A stretch of DNA of 64,000 bases, from contig JAFUFB010000003.1 in the NCBI GenBank assembly GCA_017470145.1, forward strand, positions 1 to 64,000, read 5' to 3'. The translations under genes were made by a program, and so were the position numbers. This stretch comes from Clostridia bacterium (GTDB lineage Bacteria; Bacillota; Clostridia; Christensenellales; Aristaeellaceae). The notes beneath the pieces were generated by a model, which was not told the DNA's origin, did no database searches, and saw only the letters and a program-made list of their open reading frames with translations. Shown one piece after another: positions 25,613-34,323 of this stretch (positions are counted from its first letter, which is position 1; every line of letters begins with the position of its first letter).

Positions 25613-27073
25613 CTTGAAGTATTTTTCAACGACAGCGCGAACGCTGGTGTCTTCAATCTCCTGCAGGCAGGCAGCTACGGCGTCGATGAGCCCGGGCACA
25701 GCCTGGAGCTCGGGGCCGAAGAAATCCTCCCGCTGGATAAAGGCCTTGGCAAGTTCGGCCGCCGGGGTGGCCTTGTTTTCATCGAAGAAGGCCAGCACCG
25801 CGGCATCGTCCTGCAGGGTATAGGGCTGGCCCTCCCGCAGGCATTCCAGCTTCCCATCCTTCAAGGTGCCGCCGCGATACAGGCTGATGAGGGCGGCCAG
25901 GGAGAAGGTCAGCCGGGCCGGCAGCTTCCCTTCCTTCTCCTGATAAATCAGCAGGGAAGGCATGCACCGGGCCCGCCACTTGGACACGGAATTCAGGCAG
26001 ATGGACAGCAGCGCGTGCTTGATGAAGGGGTTGCGGAACCGCTGGGTCACCGCGTCGGCGAAGGACAGCAGATCCTCCTTCGGCAGCGTCAGGGTGGGGA
26101 TGACCTCCTCATGCAGGGTGTCGTCCATGAACTTTGCCACCAGGGGATCATTCATGGCGTCCAGCACGATATCGTATCCCATCTGGAACGCGGCGGGGAC
26201 GAAGGAGGTGTGGGCGCCGTTCAGGATGCGGACCTTCCGCTGCTTGTAGGGCTTCTGGTTGTCGGTATATACCACGGGCAGGCCGCACTCCGGCAGGGGC
26301 AGCTCCTTGGAGATGTCCTTGGGGCTCTCGATGACCCACAGGCCGAAGGGCTCGGCGGTATCCAGCAGCTGATCCTCATAGCCCAGGGTCTCCCAGAGCT
26401 GCTCCGCGTCCTCCCGGGGATAGCCGGTAACGATGCGGTCCACCAGGGTGGAGGTGAACACGCAGGCGCTCTCCAGCCAGGCGAGGAACCGATCCCCCAG
26501 ATTCCAGAGCTTCGCCAGCTCCAGAACGCACTTCTTCAGCATGATGCCGTTATCGTCGATCAGCTCCACCGGCAGGATGATGAGGCCCTTGTCCTCCGCG
26601 TAGTCAAAATGCTCCGCTCGCTGGAAGAGGAACTTGGTCAGCTTGCCGGGATAGGAACGGGGCGGATTCAGGTCGAACTGATCCTCCTTGTCCAGCACGA
26701 TGCCGGCCTCGGTGGTGTTGGAGACGATGAACCGCAGAGTGGGCTCCAGGGCGTAGGCTGCGTATTTCTCATATTCGCCCACTGCATCCACGGCGTCGGA
26801 AACGGAGGTGATCAGCCGGGTCTTTTCCACCCGCTGGCCCTCCTCCAGACCGCGGAGAATAACGGTGTAACGGCAGTCCTGATCATGAAAGCGATCCAGA
26901 TTGCCAAAGGCGATGGGCTTCACCAGGACGATGGAGCCGTTAAAGTCGGTCTTTTCATTGGCGATGTCGATAAAATAATCGACAAAGGCGCGCAAAAAAT
27001 TCCCCTCGCCAAACTGCAGCACCTTTACGGGACGGGCTGGGGCGGGGGCCAGGGAAGCGTTCAAACGATCCAT
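25610..27073 (-). CDS. uxaB: Tagaturonate reductase
   Basis: UxaB reduces tagaturonate to altronate with NADH. It belongs to the long-chain mannitol dehydrogenase family, seen in VLQFGEGNFLRAFVDYFID near the N terminus and in the C-terminal NGAHTSFVPAAFQMGYD and GNPF-like segments. The next gene, uxaA, performs the following step. ATG 27073 is chosen over ATG 27088 because the latter ATG is part of the ribosome site ATGGAGG, leaving eight bases to ATG 27073. Length is 487 residues. A mannonate or fructuronate reductase is less likely given the uxaA partner. Confidence 0.9.
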   Translation of the reverse strand: MDRLNASLAPAPARPVKVLQFGEGNFLRAFVDYFIDIANEKTDFNGSIVLVKPIAFGNLDRFHDQDCRYTVILRGLEEGQRVEKTRLITSVSDAVDAVGEYEKYAAYALEPTLRFIVSNTTEAGIVLDKEDQFDLNPPRSYPGKLTKFLFQRAEHFDYAEDKGLIILPVELIDDNGIMLKKCVLELAKLWNLGDRFLAWLESACVFTSTLVDRIVTGYPREDAEQLWETLGYEDQLLDTAEPFGLWVIESPKDISKELPLPECGLPVVYTDNQKPYKQRKVRILNGAHTSFVPAAFQMGYDIVLDAMNDPLVAKFMDDTLHEEVIPTLTLPKEDLLSFADAVTQRFRNPFIKHALLSICLNSVSKWRARCMPSLLIYQEKEGKLPARLTFSLAALISLYRGGTLKDGKLECLREGQPYTLQDDAAVLAFFDENKATPAAELAKAFIQREDFFGPELQAVPGLIDAVAACLQEIEDTSVRAVVEKYFK

Positions 27074-27142
27074 GGGGATAACCTCCATTCATTTCCAATT
27101 TGGTTAAATTCAGCCAAGGAAAAACAATCTTCGCCGATGATG

Positions 27143-27171
27143 ATCATACAACTTTTCCCGAAAGGCGTCAA
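27143..27171 (-). promoter_or_regulatory. Promoter of uxaB-uxaA
   Basis: On the minus strand TTGACG (27171-27166) and TATGAT (27148-27143) are spaced by 17 bases. Downstream of the start site are the short palindromes ATGATCAT and CCAATTTGG, possible regulator sites, but no known hexuronate operator was recognised. Confidence 0.7.
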
Positions 27172-27177
27172 GGGTAT

Positions 27178-27206
27178 TGAAAAGAAGGAAAAAAACGCAT
27201 ATAATG
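27178..27206 (+). promoter_or_regulatory. Promoter of amidohydrolase gene
   Basis: TTGAAA (27178-27183) and a perfect TATAAT (27201-27206) are spaced by 17 bases. It diverges from the uxaB promoter, whose -35 box lies only seven bases away, so a shared regulator is possible. The leader is about 100 bases. Confidence 0.75.
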
Positions 27207-27311
27207 GGCGGGATTCGCGGGGCGAAATGCGGGATGTTCCTTTCTTTTTCCAAATCAGGATGAAAACAGGGTCAGCTCCTTCGTTCCCAGCGGGGAAGGA
27301 GCGAAATCGGC

Positions 27312-28100
27312 GTGATTACAGATATACACTGCCACGTTTTTCCAGACAAGATTGCCCTGAAGGCGGCGGAGAGCATTGGGGAATTTTACGGCATCTCCAT
27401 GTGCCATGATGGCACCCTGGGGACCATGCTGCAGGCGGAGGATGCGGCGGGCATCGGGCGGACCTGTATCCATTCTGTAGCGGTGACGCCCCATTCCATC
27501 GGCTCCATCAATCGGTTTATCTCCGAAAGCGTCCGGAATCATCCAGGGCAGTTGGTGGGCTTCGGCGCCATCCATCCGGACTATGAGGACATTCCAGGCC
27601 TGATGGAGGAGGTTCGGGGCCTGGGGCTCCGGGGCTTCAAGATTCATCCGGACATGCAGCTCTTCGCCTTGGACGAGCCCCGGGCTATGGACATGTTCGC
27701 AGCTATGGAGGAGGCGAACCTGCCCGTGATTATTCACACGGGAGATCCGCGGCACGAGTTTTCCCGGCCCCATCAGATGCGGAAGGTGCTGGAGGCCTTT
27801 CCGAAGCTGACCTGTGTCTGCGCCCATCTGGGGGGATGGGGCGAATGGGGGGACGCCTGGCGCAGCCTGGCGGAGTTTGAAAACGTGTATGTGGATACCT
27901 GCAGCTCCCTTTACGCCATGACCATCGCGGACGCGGTGCGGGTCATCCGGGCTTACGCGCCGGAACGGGTGCTTTTCGGCACGGATTATCCCATGTGGGA
28001 CCCGCAGGAGGAGCTGGAGCGGTTTCATGCCCTGAAGCTGACTGAGGCGGAGCAGGAGCGAATCCTGGAAAAGAACGCGGAGGCCCTGCTGGCAGAATAA
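27312..28100 (+). CDS. Amidohydrolase-2 family metal-dependent hydrolase
   Basis: The 262-residue product is a TIM-barrel hydrolase of the ACMSD-like amidohydrolase family. Metal-ligand motifs are present in order: DIHCH (residues 4-8), FKIHPD, VIIHTGD, VCAHLGG and the late LFGTDYPMW with the catalytic Asp. The substrate is unknown. GTG 27312 is used, with AAGGAGCG upstream, since the protein would otherwise lose its first metal motif. Its position back to back with uxaBA hints at a role in sugar-acid or aromatic-acid metabolism, but this is weak. Confidence 0.82.
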   Translation: MITDIHCHVFPDKIALKAAESIGEFYGISMCHDGTLGTMLQAEDAAGIGRTCIHSVAVTPHSIGSINRFISESVRNHPGQLVGFGAIHPDYEDIPGLMEEVRGLGLRGFKIHPDMQLFALDEPRAMDMFAAMEEANLPVIIHTGDPRHEFSRPHQMRKVLEAFPKLTCVCAHLGGWGEWGDAWRSLAEFENVYVDTCSSLYAMTIADAVRVIRAYAPERVLFGTDYPMWDPQEELERFHALKLTEAEQERILEKNAEALLAE

Positions 28101-28139
28101 GGAAAGCCATTGGGGCTCCATAAATCCAGGAAAAAAACA

Positions 28140-28168
28140 TAGCCAATCGGGACAAGAAGGAGTATAAT
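28140..28168 (+). promoter_or_regulatory. Probable promoter of ilvE
   Basis: A perfect TATAAT (28163-28168) is preceded at 17 bases by TAGCCA, a weak -35 box. The leader is about 30 bases, leaving no room for a T-box. Confidence 0.5.
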
Positions 28169-28204
28169 AGCTTCCATCTAAGAGAGGAAAGGATGGTTTT
28201 TCCC

Positions 28205-29272
28205 ATGCAAGAGATTACGATCACCCGGAATCCGGCCCCCAAGGCCAAGCCCCAGGACGAAGGCGCTTTAGGCTTTGGCCGGATTTTTACGGACCATATG
28301 TTCCTGATGAATTACGAAGAGGGTAAGGGCTGGTTCAATCCGCGTATTGTGCCCTATAGCGCTTTTGATATCGATCCGGCGGCTATGGTGCTGCATTACG
28401 GCCAGGCGATTTTTGAGGGCACGAAGGCCTATCGCCGGGAGGATGGCGGGCTGCAGCTGTTCCGCCCCGCGGACAATCTGGCCCGGATGACCCGCAGCGC
28501 TCAGCGCATGGGCATGCCCGCCCTGGACGAGGAAACCGCCCTGGAGGGCCTGAAGCAGCTGGTGAAGGTGGACGCGGATTGGGTGCCCCATCGGGATGGC
28601 ACCAGCCTGTACATCCGTCCCACCATGATCTCCACGGACGTGGGCCTGGGTGTCCACGCCAGCAAGACCTATCTGTTCTACATCATCCTGAGCCCGGTGG
28701 GCGCCTATTATAAGGAAGGGCTGAAGCCGGTCAGCATCTACGTGGAGGATGAATACGTCCGGGCAGTCCGCGGCGGCGTGGGCTTCACCAAGTGCGCCGG
28801 CAACTATGCCGCCTCTATCCTGGCGGGGGACGTGGCCGAGAAGAAGGGCTTCAGCCAGGTGCTGTGGCTGGACGGCGTGGAGCAGAAGTATGTGGAAGAA
28901 GTGGGCTCCATGAACATGATGTTCGCCTATGGCGACAAGATCGTGACCCCGAAGCTGAACGGCTCCATCCTCCCCGGCATTACCCGGGACAGCGTGCTGA
29001 AGCTGGCCAAGCAGTTGGGCTTCGAAGCGGTGGAGGATCGGCTGAATGTGGAAGAGATTTTTGCTGACGCAAAGAGCGGTAAGCTAACGGAAGCCTTCGG
29101 TACCGGTACGGCGGCGGTCATCAGCCCGGTGGGTACCCTGGCCCTGCGGGACGAGAAGGTGACCGTGGGCGACGGCGGCATCGGCCGCATCAGCCAGAAG
29201 CTGTATGACACCCTGACGGGTATTCAGTACGGCCGCCTGCCGGATGAAAATGGCTGGATTGTGAAGCTGTAA
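28205..29272 (+). CDS. ilvE: Branched-chain amino acid aminotransferase
   Basis: This PLP enzyme transfers amino groups between glutamate and branched-chain keto acids in the last step of Ile, Leu and Val synthesis. Family hallmarks are LHYGQAIFEGTKAYRR, LFRPADNLARM, the PLP-lysine segment GVGFTKCAGNYAAS (about residues 193-206), EEVGSMNMMF and the late FGTGTAAVISPVG. ATG 28205 is preferred over 28193: GAAAGGA then sits about 10 bases upstream and the protein begins MQEITITRNP. Length is 355 residues. It belongs to the long (BCAT type II-like) subgroup. Confidence 0.94.
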   Translation: MQEITITRNPAPKAKPQDEGALGFGRIFTDHMFLMNYEEGKGWFNPRIVPYSAFDIDPAAMVLHYGQAIFEGTKAYRREDGGLQLFRPADNLARMTRSAQRMGMPALDEETALEGLKQLVKVDADWVPHRDGTSLYIRPTMISTDVGLGVHASKTYLFYIILSPVGAYYKEGLKPVSIYVEDEYVRAVRGGVGFTKCAGNYAASILAGDVAEKKGFSQVLWLDGVEQKYVEEVGSMNMMFAYGDKIVTPKLNGSILPGITRDSVLKLAKQLGFEAVEDRLNVEEIFADAKSGKLTEAFGTGTAAVISPVGTLALRDEKVTVGDGGIGRISQKLYDTLTGIQYGRLPDENGWIVKL

Positions 29273-29275
29273 TTC

Positions 29276-29381
29276 CTGAAAGAGACGCCCTTTCCAGAAA
29301 GGGGCGGGCAAGAAAATCCCCATGCAGGAATTGCTGAGGAAAGCTTCTCCGGATTACGGAGGAGCAAGAAAACCCATGTAG
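29276..29381 (+). repeat. Tandem hairpin unit in ilvE-29426 gap
   Basis: Two successive units of about 55 bases begin CTGA, fold into a hairpin and end with a near-identical tail. Unit 1 has CGCCC/GGGCG (29286-29306) then GCAAGAAAATCCCCATGCAG (29308-29327). Unit 2 has GCTTCTCCG/CGGAGGAGC (29343-29365) then GCAAGAAAACCCATGTAG (29364-29381). The stems differ in sequence but keep pairing. A third, looser resemblance runs into the start codon of the next gene. Confidence 0.45.
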
Positions 29382-29425
29382 ATCAGCGCTTTCTGAAAAT
29401 ACTCCTTTATTTTGGAAAGGATTCC

Positions 29426-30460
29426 ATGAGATTAAACACCAATCCGCGTCCGGTTCGGTGGACGGATCGGACGCTGAGCGTTCTACGCATCAGCCGCCTG
29501 GAGGCCTGCGAGAAGGAACTGGCAGGCCTGGGCGGCTGTGGCCTTTTTGACGCGGAAACCACCGACGCCGACGCGGAGCGCCTGTTCGAACAGTCCTATT
29601 ACGCCGAGGAGGAGAAGAAGGATATTCACCTGCACACCATCGAGGAGCTGCGGGAGAAGGTGATCTCCGCTTTCCCAGCGGAGGTGACCATGCTGTGCGA
29701 GGAGGAATTTAACCTCCTGATGAAGCTGGCTTTTCTGGGGGGTGAGATTCCCCTGTGGGACTGGAACGATCTGCTGCCCGCCCGGTCTCTGATTCGGCGA
29801 ATGTGGTGTCGGGCGGTGCCGGAGAAGGGGAATTGGATCCGCCTGCCCCGGCAGCTGTGCGTTATGGCGATCCTTTCCCTGGCCAATGACGAGCTGCACC
29901 GCATCCGGGAGATTACGGACGAGATTATCGAAACCGTGGATAATACCCTGTATCTGGCAGGAATGATGCCAGCGGAGACGGTGGAGAAGGATATCGGCTT
30001 CAAGCTGCAGGGCTCTCTCGCCGGGGATCATCCGGCGCTGTGGCGGCGGCTGATTCATTCCGCCTTTGAAACCATGCTGGACCGGGAGGGCCGATTGATG
30101 CTGGTGCATCCCGGATTGGCGGAGCCCCGCAGCCTGGCCCAGGCTCAAACCGGCGTTCACGCGGGGCTGGACCCTACGGCGCTGACGGAGCTGTACACCA
30201 GCCTGATGGAGGTGGAGGATCCCCTGTATGACCAGATGATGGGGCTCATTGCGTCCCTGAGCCGTCCGGAAGCCAGCCCGGAGGACACGGTGGAGGATCT
30301 GATCCTGCTGGCTAAGCAGGGCGCCCCGGTGGAGGAAATGCGCCAGGTGCTGGGGACCAAGATCATCTGCCTGCCGACGGCGGAGATGATCGACGTGCTG
30401 CAGGTTATGCACGACCGGATTCCCAAATGGTTTACCCTGAACATGGAGCGGGTACAGTGA
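29426..30460 (+). CDS. Conserved-looking protein of unknown function
   Basis: No family was recognised. The 344-residue protein is acidic, soluble and largely helical, with Trp-rich spots (DWNDLLPARSLIRRMWCR) and no signal peptide or membrane helix. GGAAAGGA precedes ATG 29426. Its stop overlaps the GTG start of the RluA-type gene by four bases, so the two are translated together. A role in RNA or ribosome maturation would fit the partner, but this is only inference. Confidence 0.6.
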   Translation: MRLNTNPRPVRWTDRTLSVLRISRLEACEKELAGLGGCGLFDAETTDADAERLFEQSYYAEEEKKDIHLHTIEELREKVISAFPAEVTMLCEEEFNLLMKLAFLGGEIPLWDWNDLLPARSLIRRMWCRAVPEKGNWIRLPRQLCVMAILSLANDELHRIREITDEIIETVDNTLYLAGMMPAETVEKDIGFKLQGSLAGDHPALWRRLIHSAFETMLDREGRLMLVHPGLAEPRSLAQAQTGVHAGLDPTALTELYTSLMEVEDPLYDQMMGLIASLSRPEASPEDTVEDLILLAKQGAPVEEMRQVLGTKIICLPTAEMIDVLQVMHDRIPKWFTLNMERVQ

Positions 30461-31335
30461 AGCTATTGCAAATGACCATCCCCCCGCAGGGCGAGGGGGA
30501 GAGGGTGGATCGGCTGATCAGCCGATATTTTCCAGAGCTGCCGGAACGGAGCGTCCGAGCGGCTTTTTTGCGCCGGGATGTAAAGCTGGAGGGCCGGCGC
30601 GTGGCCCGGGAGGAAAAGGCCCGGACAGGGCAGGAGCTGCGAATCTATCTGCAGGAAGAGGAGATGGCGGAGGCGGCGCCCCTGCTGCGGGTGGTGTATG
30701 AGGATGGAGACGCCCTGCTGGTTAACAAGCCGGCGGGCATCTCCGTGGAGCCGGACGGCAAGGGGGGCGTCACCCTGACGGAGCTTTGCCTGCGCCATGT
30801 GCGGGAGCAGGATCCCGGGGCATTTCCCCCGGCGGCCTGCCATCGGCTGGATAACCAGACCTGCGGGTTGTGCCTGTTCGCGAAGGATGAGCGGGCACTG
30901 GAGATTCTGCAGGAGGTGTTCCGCCAGCGACGAATGGAAAAATACTATGAATGCCTGGTGCGGGGTATTCCCAAGCCCGCCAGTGCTCAGTGTCAGGCCT
31001 ATCTGGTAAAGGACGCTAAGGCAGGGAAGGTGAAGGTGCTGGATCATCCTGCCCCGGGAGGAAAGCAAATAATCACGGGATATGAAACCCTTCAGGCTGG
31101 CCCAGTGTCTCGACTGCGGGTGCATTTGATGACAGGCCGAACCCATCAGATTCGGGCCCATCTGGCGGCCTTGGGGCATCCGATCTTAGGGGATGATGTC
31201 TATGGGGACCGAAGGTGGAATCGGGAGAAGAAGACCCGCAATCTACGCCTCTGCGCCGTGAGTCTGAAGCTGGACACGGAGGGCGCTCTGCCCGCGCTGG
31301 ACGGGAAGGAGTTTCGCATTTCCGCGCCGTTTTAG
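30457..31335 (+). CDS. RluA family 23S rRNA/tRNA pseudouridine synthase
   Basis: The 292-residue enzyme converts specific uridines in RNA to pseudouridine. An S4 RNA-binding domain (about 12-70, with RVDRLISRYFPELP) precedes the catalytic domain, whose catalytic Asp lies in HRLDNQTCGLCLFAK (about 129-143). TGRTHQIRAHLAALGHPILGD is the usual late family segment. GTG 30457 overlaps the preceding stop (GTGA); ATG 30472 is an alternative. Which uridine is modified (RluC, RluD or another type) cannot be told. Confidence 0.88.
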   Translation: MKLLQMTIPPQGEGERVDRLISRYFPELPERSVRAAFLRRDVKLEGRRVAREEKARTGQELRIYLQEEEMAEAAPLLRVVYEDGDALLVNKPAGISVEPDGKGGVTLTELCLRHVREQDPGAFPPAACHRLDNQTCGLCLFAKDERALEILQEVFRQRRMEKYYECLVRGIPKPASAQCQAYLVKDAKAGKVKVLDHPAPGGKQIITGYETLQAGPVSRLRVHLMTGRTHQIRAHLAALGHPILGDDVYGDRRWNREKKTRNLRLCAVSLKLDTEGALPALDGKEFRISAPF

Positions 31336-31351
31336 GGAGAGCACTTATTTT

Positions 31352-31374
31352 GCTCCCCCGCGGAGCGGGTGAGC
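31352..31374 (+). terminator. CTCCCCCGC-type hairpin after RluA gene
   Basis: GCTCCCCCGC (31352-31361) and GCGGGTGAGC (31365-31374) pair at 9 of 10 positions with a 3-base loop, 17 bases after the stop. There is no T-run, so termination would be weak. Confidence 0.35.
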
Positions 31375-31418
31375 TATTCCGGAGAGGTGATCCTTGACTT
31401 CCAACATATTTCGGGAAA

Positions 31419-31447
31419 TTTGCAAAAGCACACTTTTGCGGTATAAT
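31419..31447 (+). promoter_or_regulatory. Promoter of LCP gene with palindromic operator in the spacer
   Basis: TTTGCA (31419-31424) and a perfect TATAAT (31442-31447) are spaced by 17 bases. The spacer contains a perfect palindrome, GCAAAAG (31422-31428) and CTTTTGC (31433-31439), placed where a bound repressor would block RNA polymerase. The start site near 31454 excludes the in-frame codons upstream of it as starts of the LCP gene. Confidence 0.65.
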
Positions 31448-31480
31448 GAGTTTCAGTTTCTTCAACATGAAGAGAAGGAA

Positions 31481-32506
31481 GTGACAGAATTGGCACGAAA
31501 GCTATTGTCCATTTTGCTGGCCCTGTGCCTGCTGCTGAGTACAGGCCTGGCCCTGGCTGCTGAGCGGACGCCCAAGCCCATTCAAACCATCCCCTATGAG
31601 GAGATTTCCCCAACTGTGGAGGGGCAGCATCATTATCTGCTGTTGTGCACCGATCTGTGGAAGGGGAAGGTTCGCCCCGCGGACGCGCCGCCGCCTACCC
31701 AGGAAAACGGCAAGCGGAGGGACCTGTACGGCAACACGGATGGCATTGTGCTGGTGACGCTGGACACCCGCGCTCATCGCATCATGCTGACCTCCTTTAT
31801 TCGGGATGCGCTGATCAAGAAGCCTAATGACGGCATCGGGCGGATCAATTATGTCTATAATGACTATGGCCCGGAAGCCCTGTGCAAGGTGATCAGCCAG
31901 CATATCGACGTTAAGGTAGAGGATTATCTGTTGTTCGACTTTACCCAGATCGCCAACATCGTTGACTATCTGGGGGGTGTGGATATCGAGCTGAACGCCT
32001 CCGAGATTGAATATCTGCGGCGCTATGCTGTGCCCGCGGGATCTGTGCGCAGTGTGGAAACCGGCGCGGACCTGCGCTCCGGCGGAACCCATCGGCCCGG
32101 GTTATATCATTTCAAAGGGCACAGCGCTGTGATCTATATGCGCATTCGCAAGGCTGGCGGCGGCGGAGACTTTATGCGGACCCAGCGGGCCCGGACGGTC
32201 ATGAGCACCCTGGCGGATAAATGCCGGGAGATTACCTGGGAAGAGGCGGAAGCTCTGGTCAACAATATCATGGATAATAACACCATGACCAACATTAACC
32301 TGGAGGGGATGCTGGACGCGGCGAGGTATGCCTACTCCCTGCGGGATTGCACCATCGAGGAGCTGCGCCTGCCGCCGGATGGCGCGGTGACGCCCATTAC
32401 CTTTGCCGCCATGGCGGCCCAGGAGGTGGATTGGGACATCTGCCGCCAGTCCATGGCGAATTATCTGCAGAATAGCTTCTTGGTCATCGAAGACGAAGAA
32501 GATTGA
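31481..32506 (+). CDS. LytR-CpsA-Psr (LCP) family protein
   Basis: LCP proteins transfer teichoic acids or other polymers from lipid carriers to peptidoglycan at the outer membrane face. The 341-residue product has an N-terminal signal/anchor (ARKLLSILLALCLLLSTGLA) and an LCP domain with VLVTLDTRAHRIMLTSFIRD, GRINYVYNDYGPEALCKVI and NIVDYLGGVDIEL. GTG 31481 is chosen since the promoter lies at 31419-31447 and AAGGAA precedes it. The conserved arginines appear in FIRD and in MRIRKAGGG. It heads a transcript that likely continues into the zinc-ribbon gene. Confidence 0.85.
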   Translation: MTELARKLLSILLALCLLLSTGLALAAERTPKPIQTIPYEEISPTVEGQHHYLLLCTDLWKGKVRPADAPPPTQENGKRRDLYGNTDGIVLVTLDTRAHRIMLTSFIRDALIKKPNDGIGRINYVYNDYGPEALCKVISQHIDVKVEDYLLFDFTQIANIVDYLGGVDIELNASEIEYLRRYAVPAGSVRSVETGADLRSGGTHRPGLYHFKGHSAVIYMRIRKAGGGGDFMRTQRARTVMSTLADKCREITWEEAEALVNNIMDNNTMTNINLEGMLDAARYAYSLRDCTIEELRLPPDGAVTPITFAAMAAQEVDWDICRQSMANYLQNSFLVIEDEED

Positions 32507-32544
32507 TGAAGAAACAATACCCCTGAATTGGAGAAACAGATTCA

Positions 32545-34308
32545 ATGAAATGCCCTGAGTGCGGCCAGTGGAATCGGGCTTCTATGCCCCATTGCACGAA
32601 CTGCGGAGCAAAACTGAATATAGACGCCGCCTCCCGGCTGGAGTGGAAGGACAGCCTGCGGGACGAGGGCCAGTCCACCAGCTACATTCGCGTGGATGAA
32701 TTCGGCAACGAGGATCGGACCCCGGATTCCCGGGACGTGTTGGCCCGGGAGATGCAGGAGCTGAAGGTTCGGAAGCGGGAAGGGGAAAGCCGGAAGGCCA
32801 AGATGCTGGAGCGGGCGCCGGACACCCGGGGAATCAAGATCGAAGAAGCTCCGCAGGAAAGCAAGGCAGGCACCATCCGGATGCGCCGGGTTTCCCCCGC
32901 CAGCGTGGCCGCGGCCCAGGAGGCGGAGATTCGCCATCGGGTGCGGTATATGGATGATAACGGCTCCTTTATCGAGCCCCGGAGTTATGATCCCCTGTAC
33001 GACAATCCTGGGGAGGAGCACCATTATTCCTATGCCCCCTCCTTGGGGGGCAAGCTGCCCTCCCGGGCCAGGCGGCGGAAGAAGTTCCTCCGGGCCTTCG
33101 GTACGCTGCTGCTAATCGTGGCCCTGGGCGCCGGCGGATTCTTTACCTGGAAATATTTTTCTGAGCGGAAGCCCACGCTGCAATATACGTCCACCGCCTC
33201 TGTCACCGCCACCATGATGGACGATCTGGCGGCTCATACGATCCTGATTCCGGGAGAGGACGGGGCCCAAATCTATATTCGGGAGCTGCATGCCAGCTAT
33301 GTGGTGTCCGGCGGCTTTGCCACGGTGCAGGTGGCGGACCACACCTGGTACGATAACTACGAGGGCACCCTGGACGAGACCATGGATGTGACCCTGACCC
33401 CGTTTTTAAAAACCTCGGCGGGGAAGCAGACCCCCATGGAGCCCATTACCTATACGATCTATATCCCCCTGAGCCCCATTACCCTGAACACCCCCGATTC
33501 CCTGCGGACGGAGGTGGCCACCACCATGAGCACCATCCAGATCACCGTTCGCCCCGGATCCCGGGTCACGGTGAATGGGGTGGACTGCTCGGACACGGTT
33601 TCCTCGGAAACGGGGGAGATGAGCTATAACGCCACAGTGCAGCCCATCGGGGATAACGTCTTTGAGATCAAGGTGCGCAGCCAGTATTGCCGGGATAATT
33701 CCATCAATGTGACGCTGTACCGCGCGCCCCAGGAGATCCCCCTGGATCTGGCGGTGGGTACCTACGGCACCACCTATGAACAGGTGATCAAGGTCAGCGC
33801 CACCACCCTGCCCGGCGCCTATGTGGAGGTCAATTCCCCCTATTCCGATCTGGATATTACCAGTCTGGACTCCACGGGGAAATTCTCCTTCAACGCCATC
33901 TTTGATCATATCGGCAATAACACCATCTCCATTACCGCCTCTTATCCGGGCCGGAAGCCCTCGGTGGTGGAGCACACGGTGTATTACGTGCCCCCGGCGG
34001 ATCAATACACCATCAAAGCCTGGCCCCTCAGCGCGGAGGGGTACAGCGAGCTGCTGAGCAACATGGCCCATCGGGCCAGCTATGGCCAGGTGTATGTGGT
34101 CACGGGCGTGGTGCAGTACTCCGTGTCCGAAAAGCCCCAGATGGTGGTCATCAACACCAGCGAGGACGGCAAGAGTCAGCCGGTCCTGGTGCAGAATTAC
34201 AGCCGGACCACCTGGGAGGTGGGGCAGTATTATCGCCTGTATGCCGACGCGTACTCCACCTATAACAGTATGCCCTGGCTGAACGCCAGATATACCTACA
34301 CCAAGTAA
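32545..34308 (+). CDS. Zinc-ribbon, single-pass membrane protein with Ig-like exterior
   Basis: The 587-residue product begins with a zinc ribbon (Cys at 3, 6, 17, 20, the same spacing as the gene at 22049), a charged linker, one membrane helix (about 182-205) and a long beta-rich exterior of about 380 residues. The exterior holds at least two Ig-like segments (around VTVRPGSRVTVNGVDCSD and AVGTYGTTYEQVIKVSATTLPG). Both zinc-ribbon proteins carry a YDP-x-x-DN or FDP-x-x-DN motif in the linker. A weak GGAG site precedes ATG 32545. It may sense or organise envelope structures; no function is known. Confidence 0.72.
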   Translation: MKCPECGQWNRASMPHCTNCGAKLNIDAASRLEWKDSLRDEGQSTSYIRVDEFGNEDRTPDSRDVLAREMQELKVRKREGESRKAKMLERAPDTRGIKIEEAPQESKAGTIRMRRVSPASVAAAQEAEIRHRVRYMDDNGSFIEPRSYDPLYDNPGEEHHYSYAPSLGGKLPSRARRRKKFLRAFGTLLLIVALGAGGFFTWKYFSERKPTLQYTSTASVTATMMDDLAAHTILIPGEDGAQIYIRELHASYVVSGGFATVQVADHTWYDNYEGTLDETMDVTLTPFLKTSAGKQTPMEPITYTIYIPLSPITLNTPDSLRTEVATTMSTIQITVRPGSRVTVNGVDCSDTVSSETGEMSYNATVQPIGDNVFEIKVRSQYCRDNSINVTLYRAPQEIPLDLAVGTYGTTYEQVIKVSATTLPGAYVEVNSPYSDLDITSLDSTGKFSFNAIFDHIGNNTISITASYPGRKPSVVEHTVYYVPPADQYTIKAWPLSAEGYSELLSNMAHRASYGQVYVVTGVVQYSVSEKPQMVVINTSEDGKSQPVLVQNYSRTTWEVGQYYRLYADAYSTYNSMPWLNARYTYTK

Positions 34309-34323
34309 AGGGGGAGGGTTCCT

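Noticed and set aside
28100..28204. T-box or amino-acid riboswitch before ilvE
   Set aside because: The leader is only about 30 bases after a good -10 box, too short for such an element.
31394..31480. N-terminal extension of the LCP protein
   Set aside because: A strong promoter lies inside this stretch, so the RNA begins downstream of the extended start.
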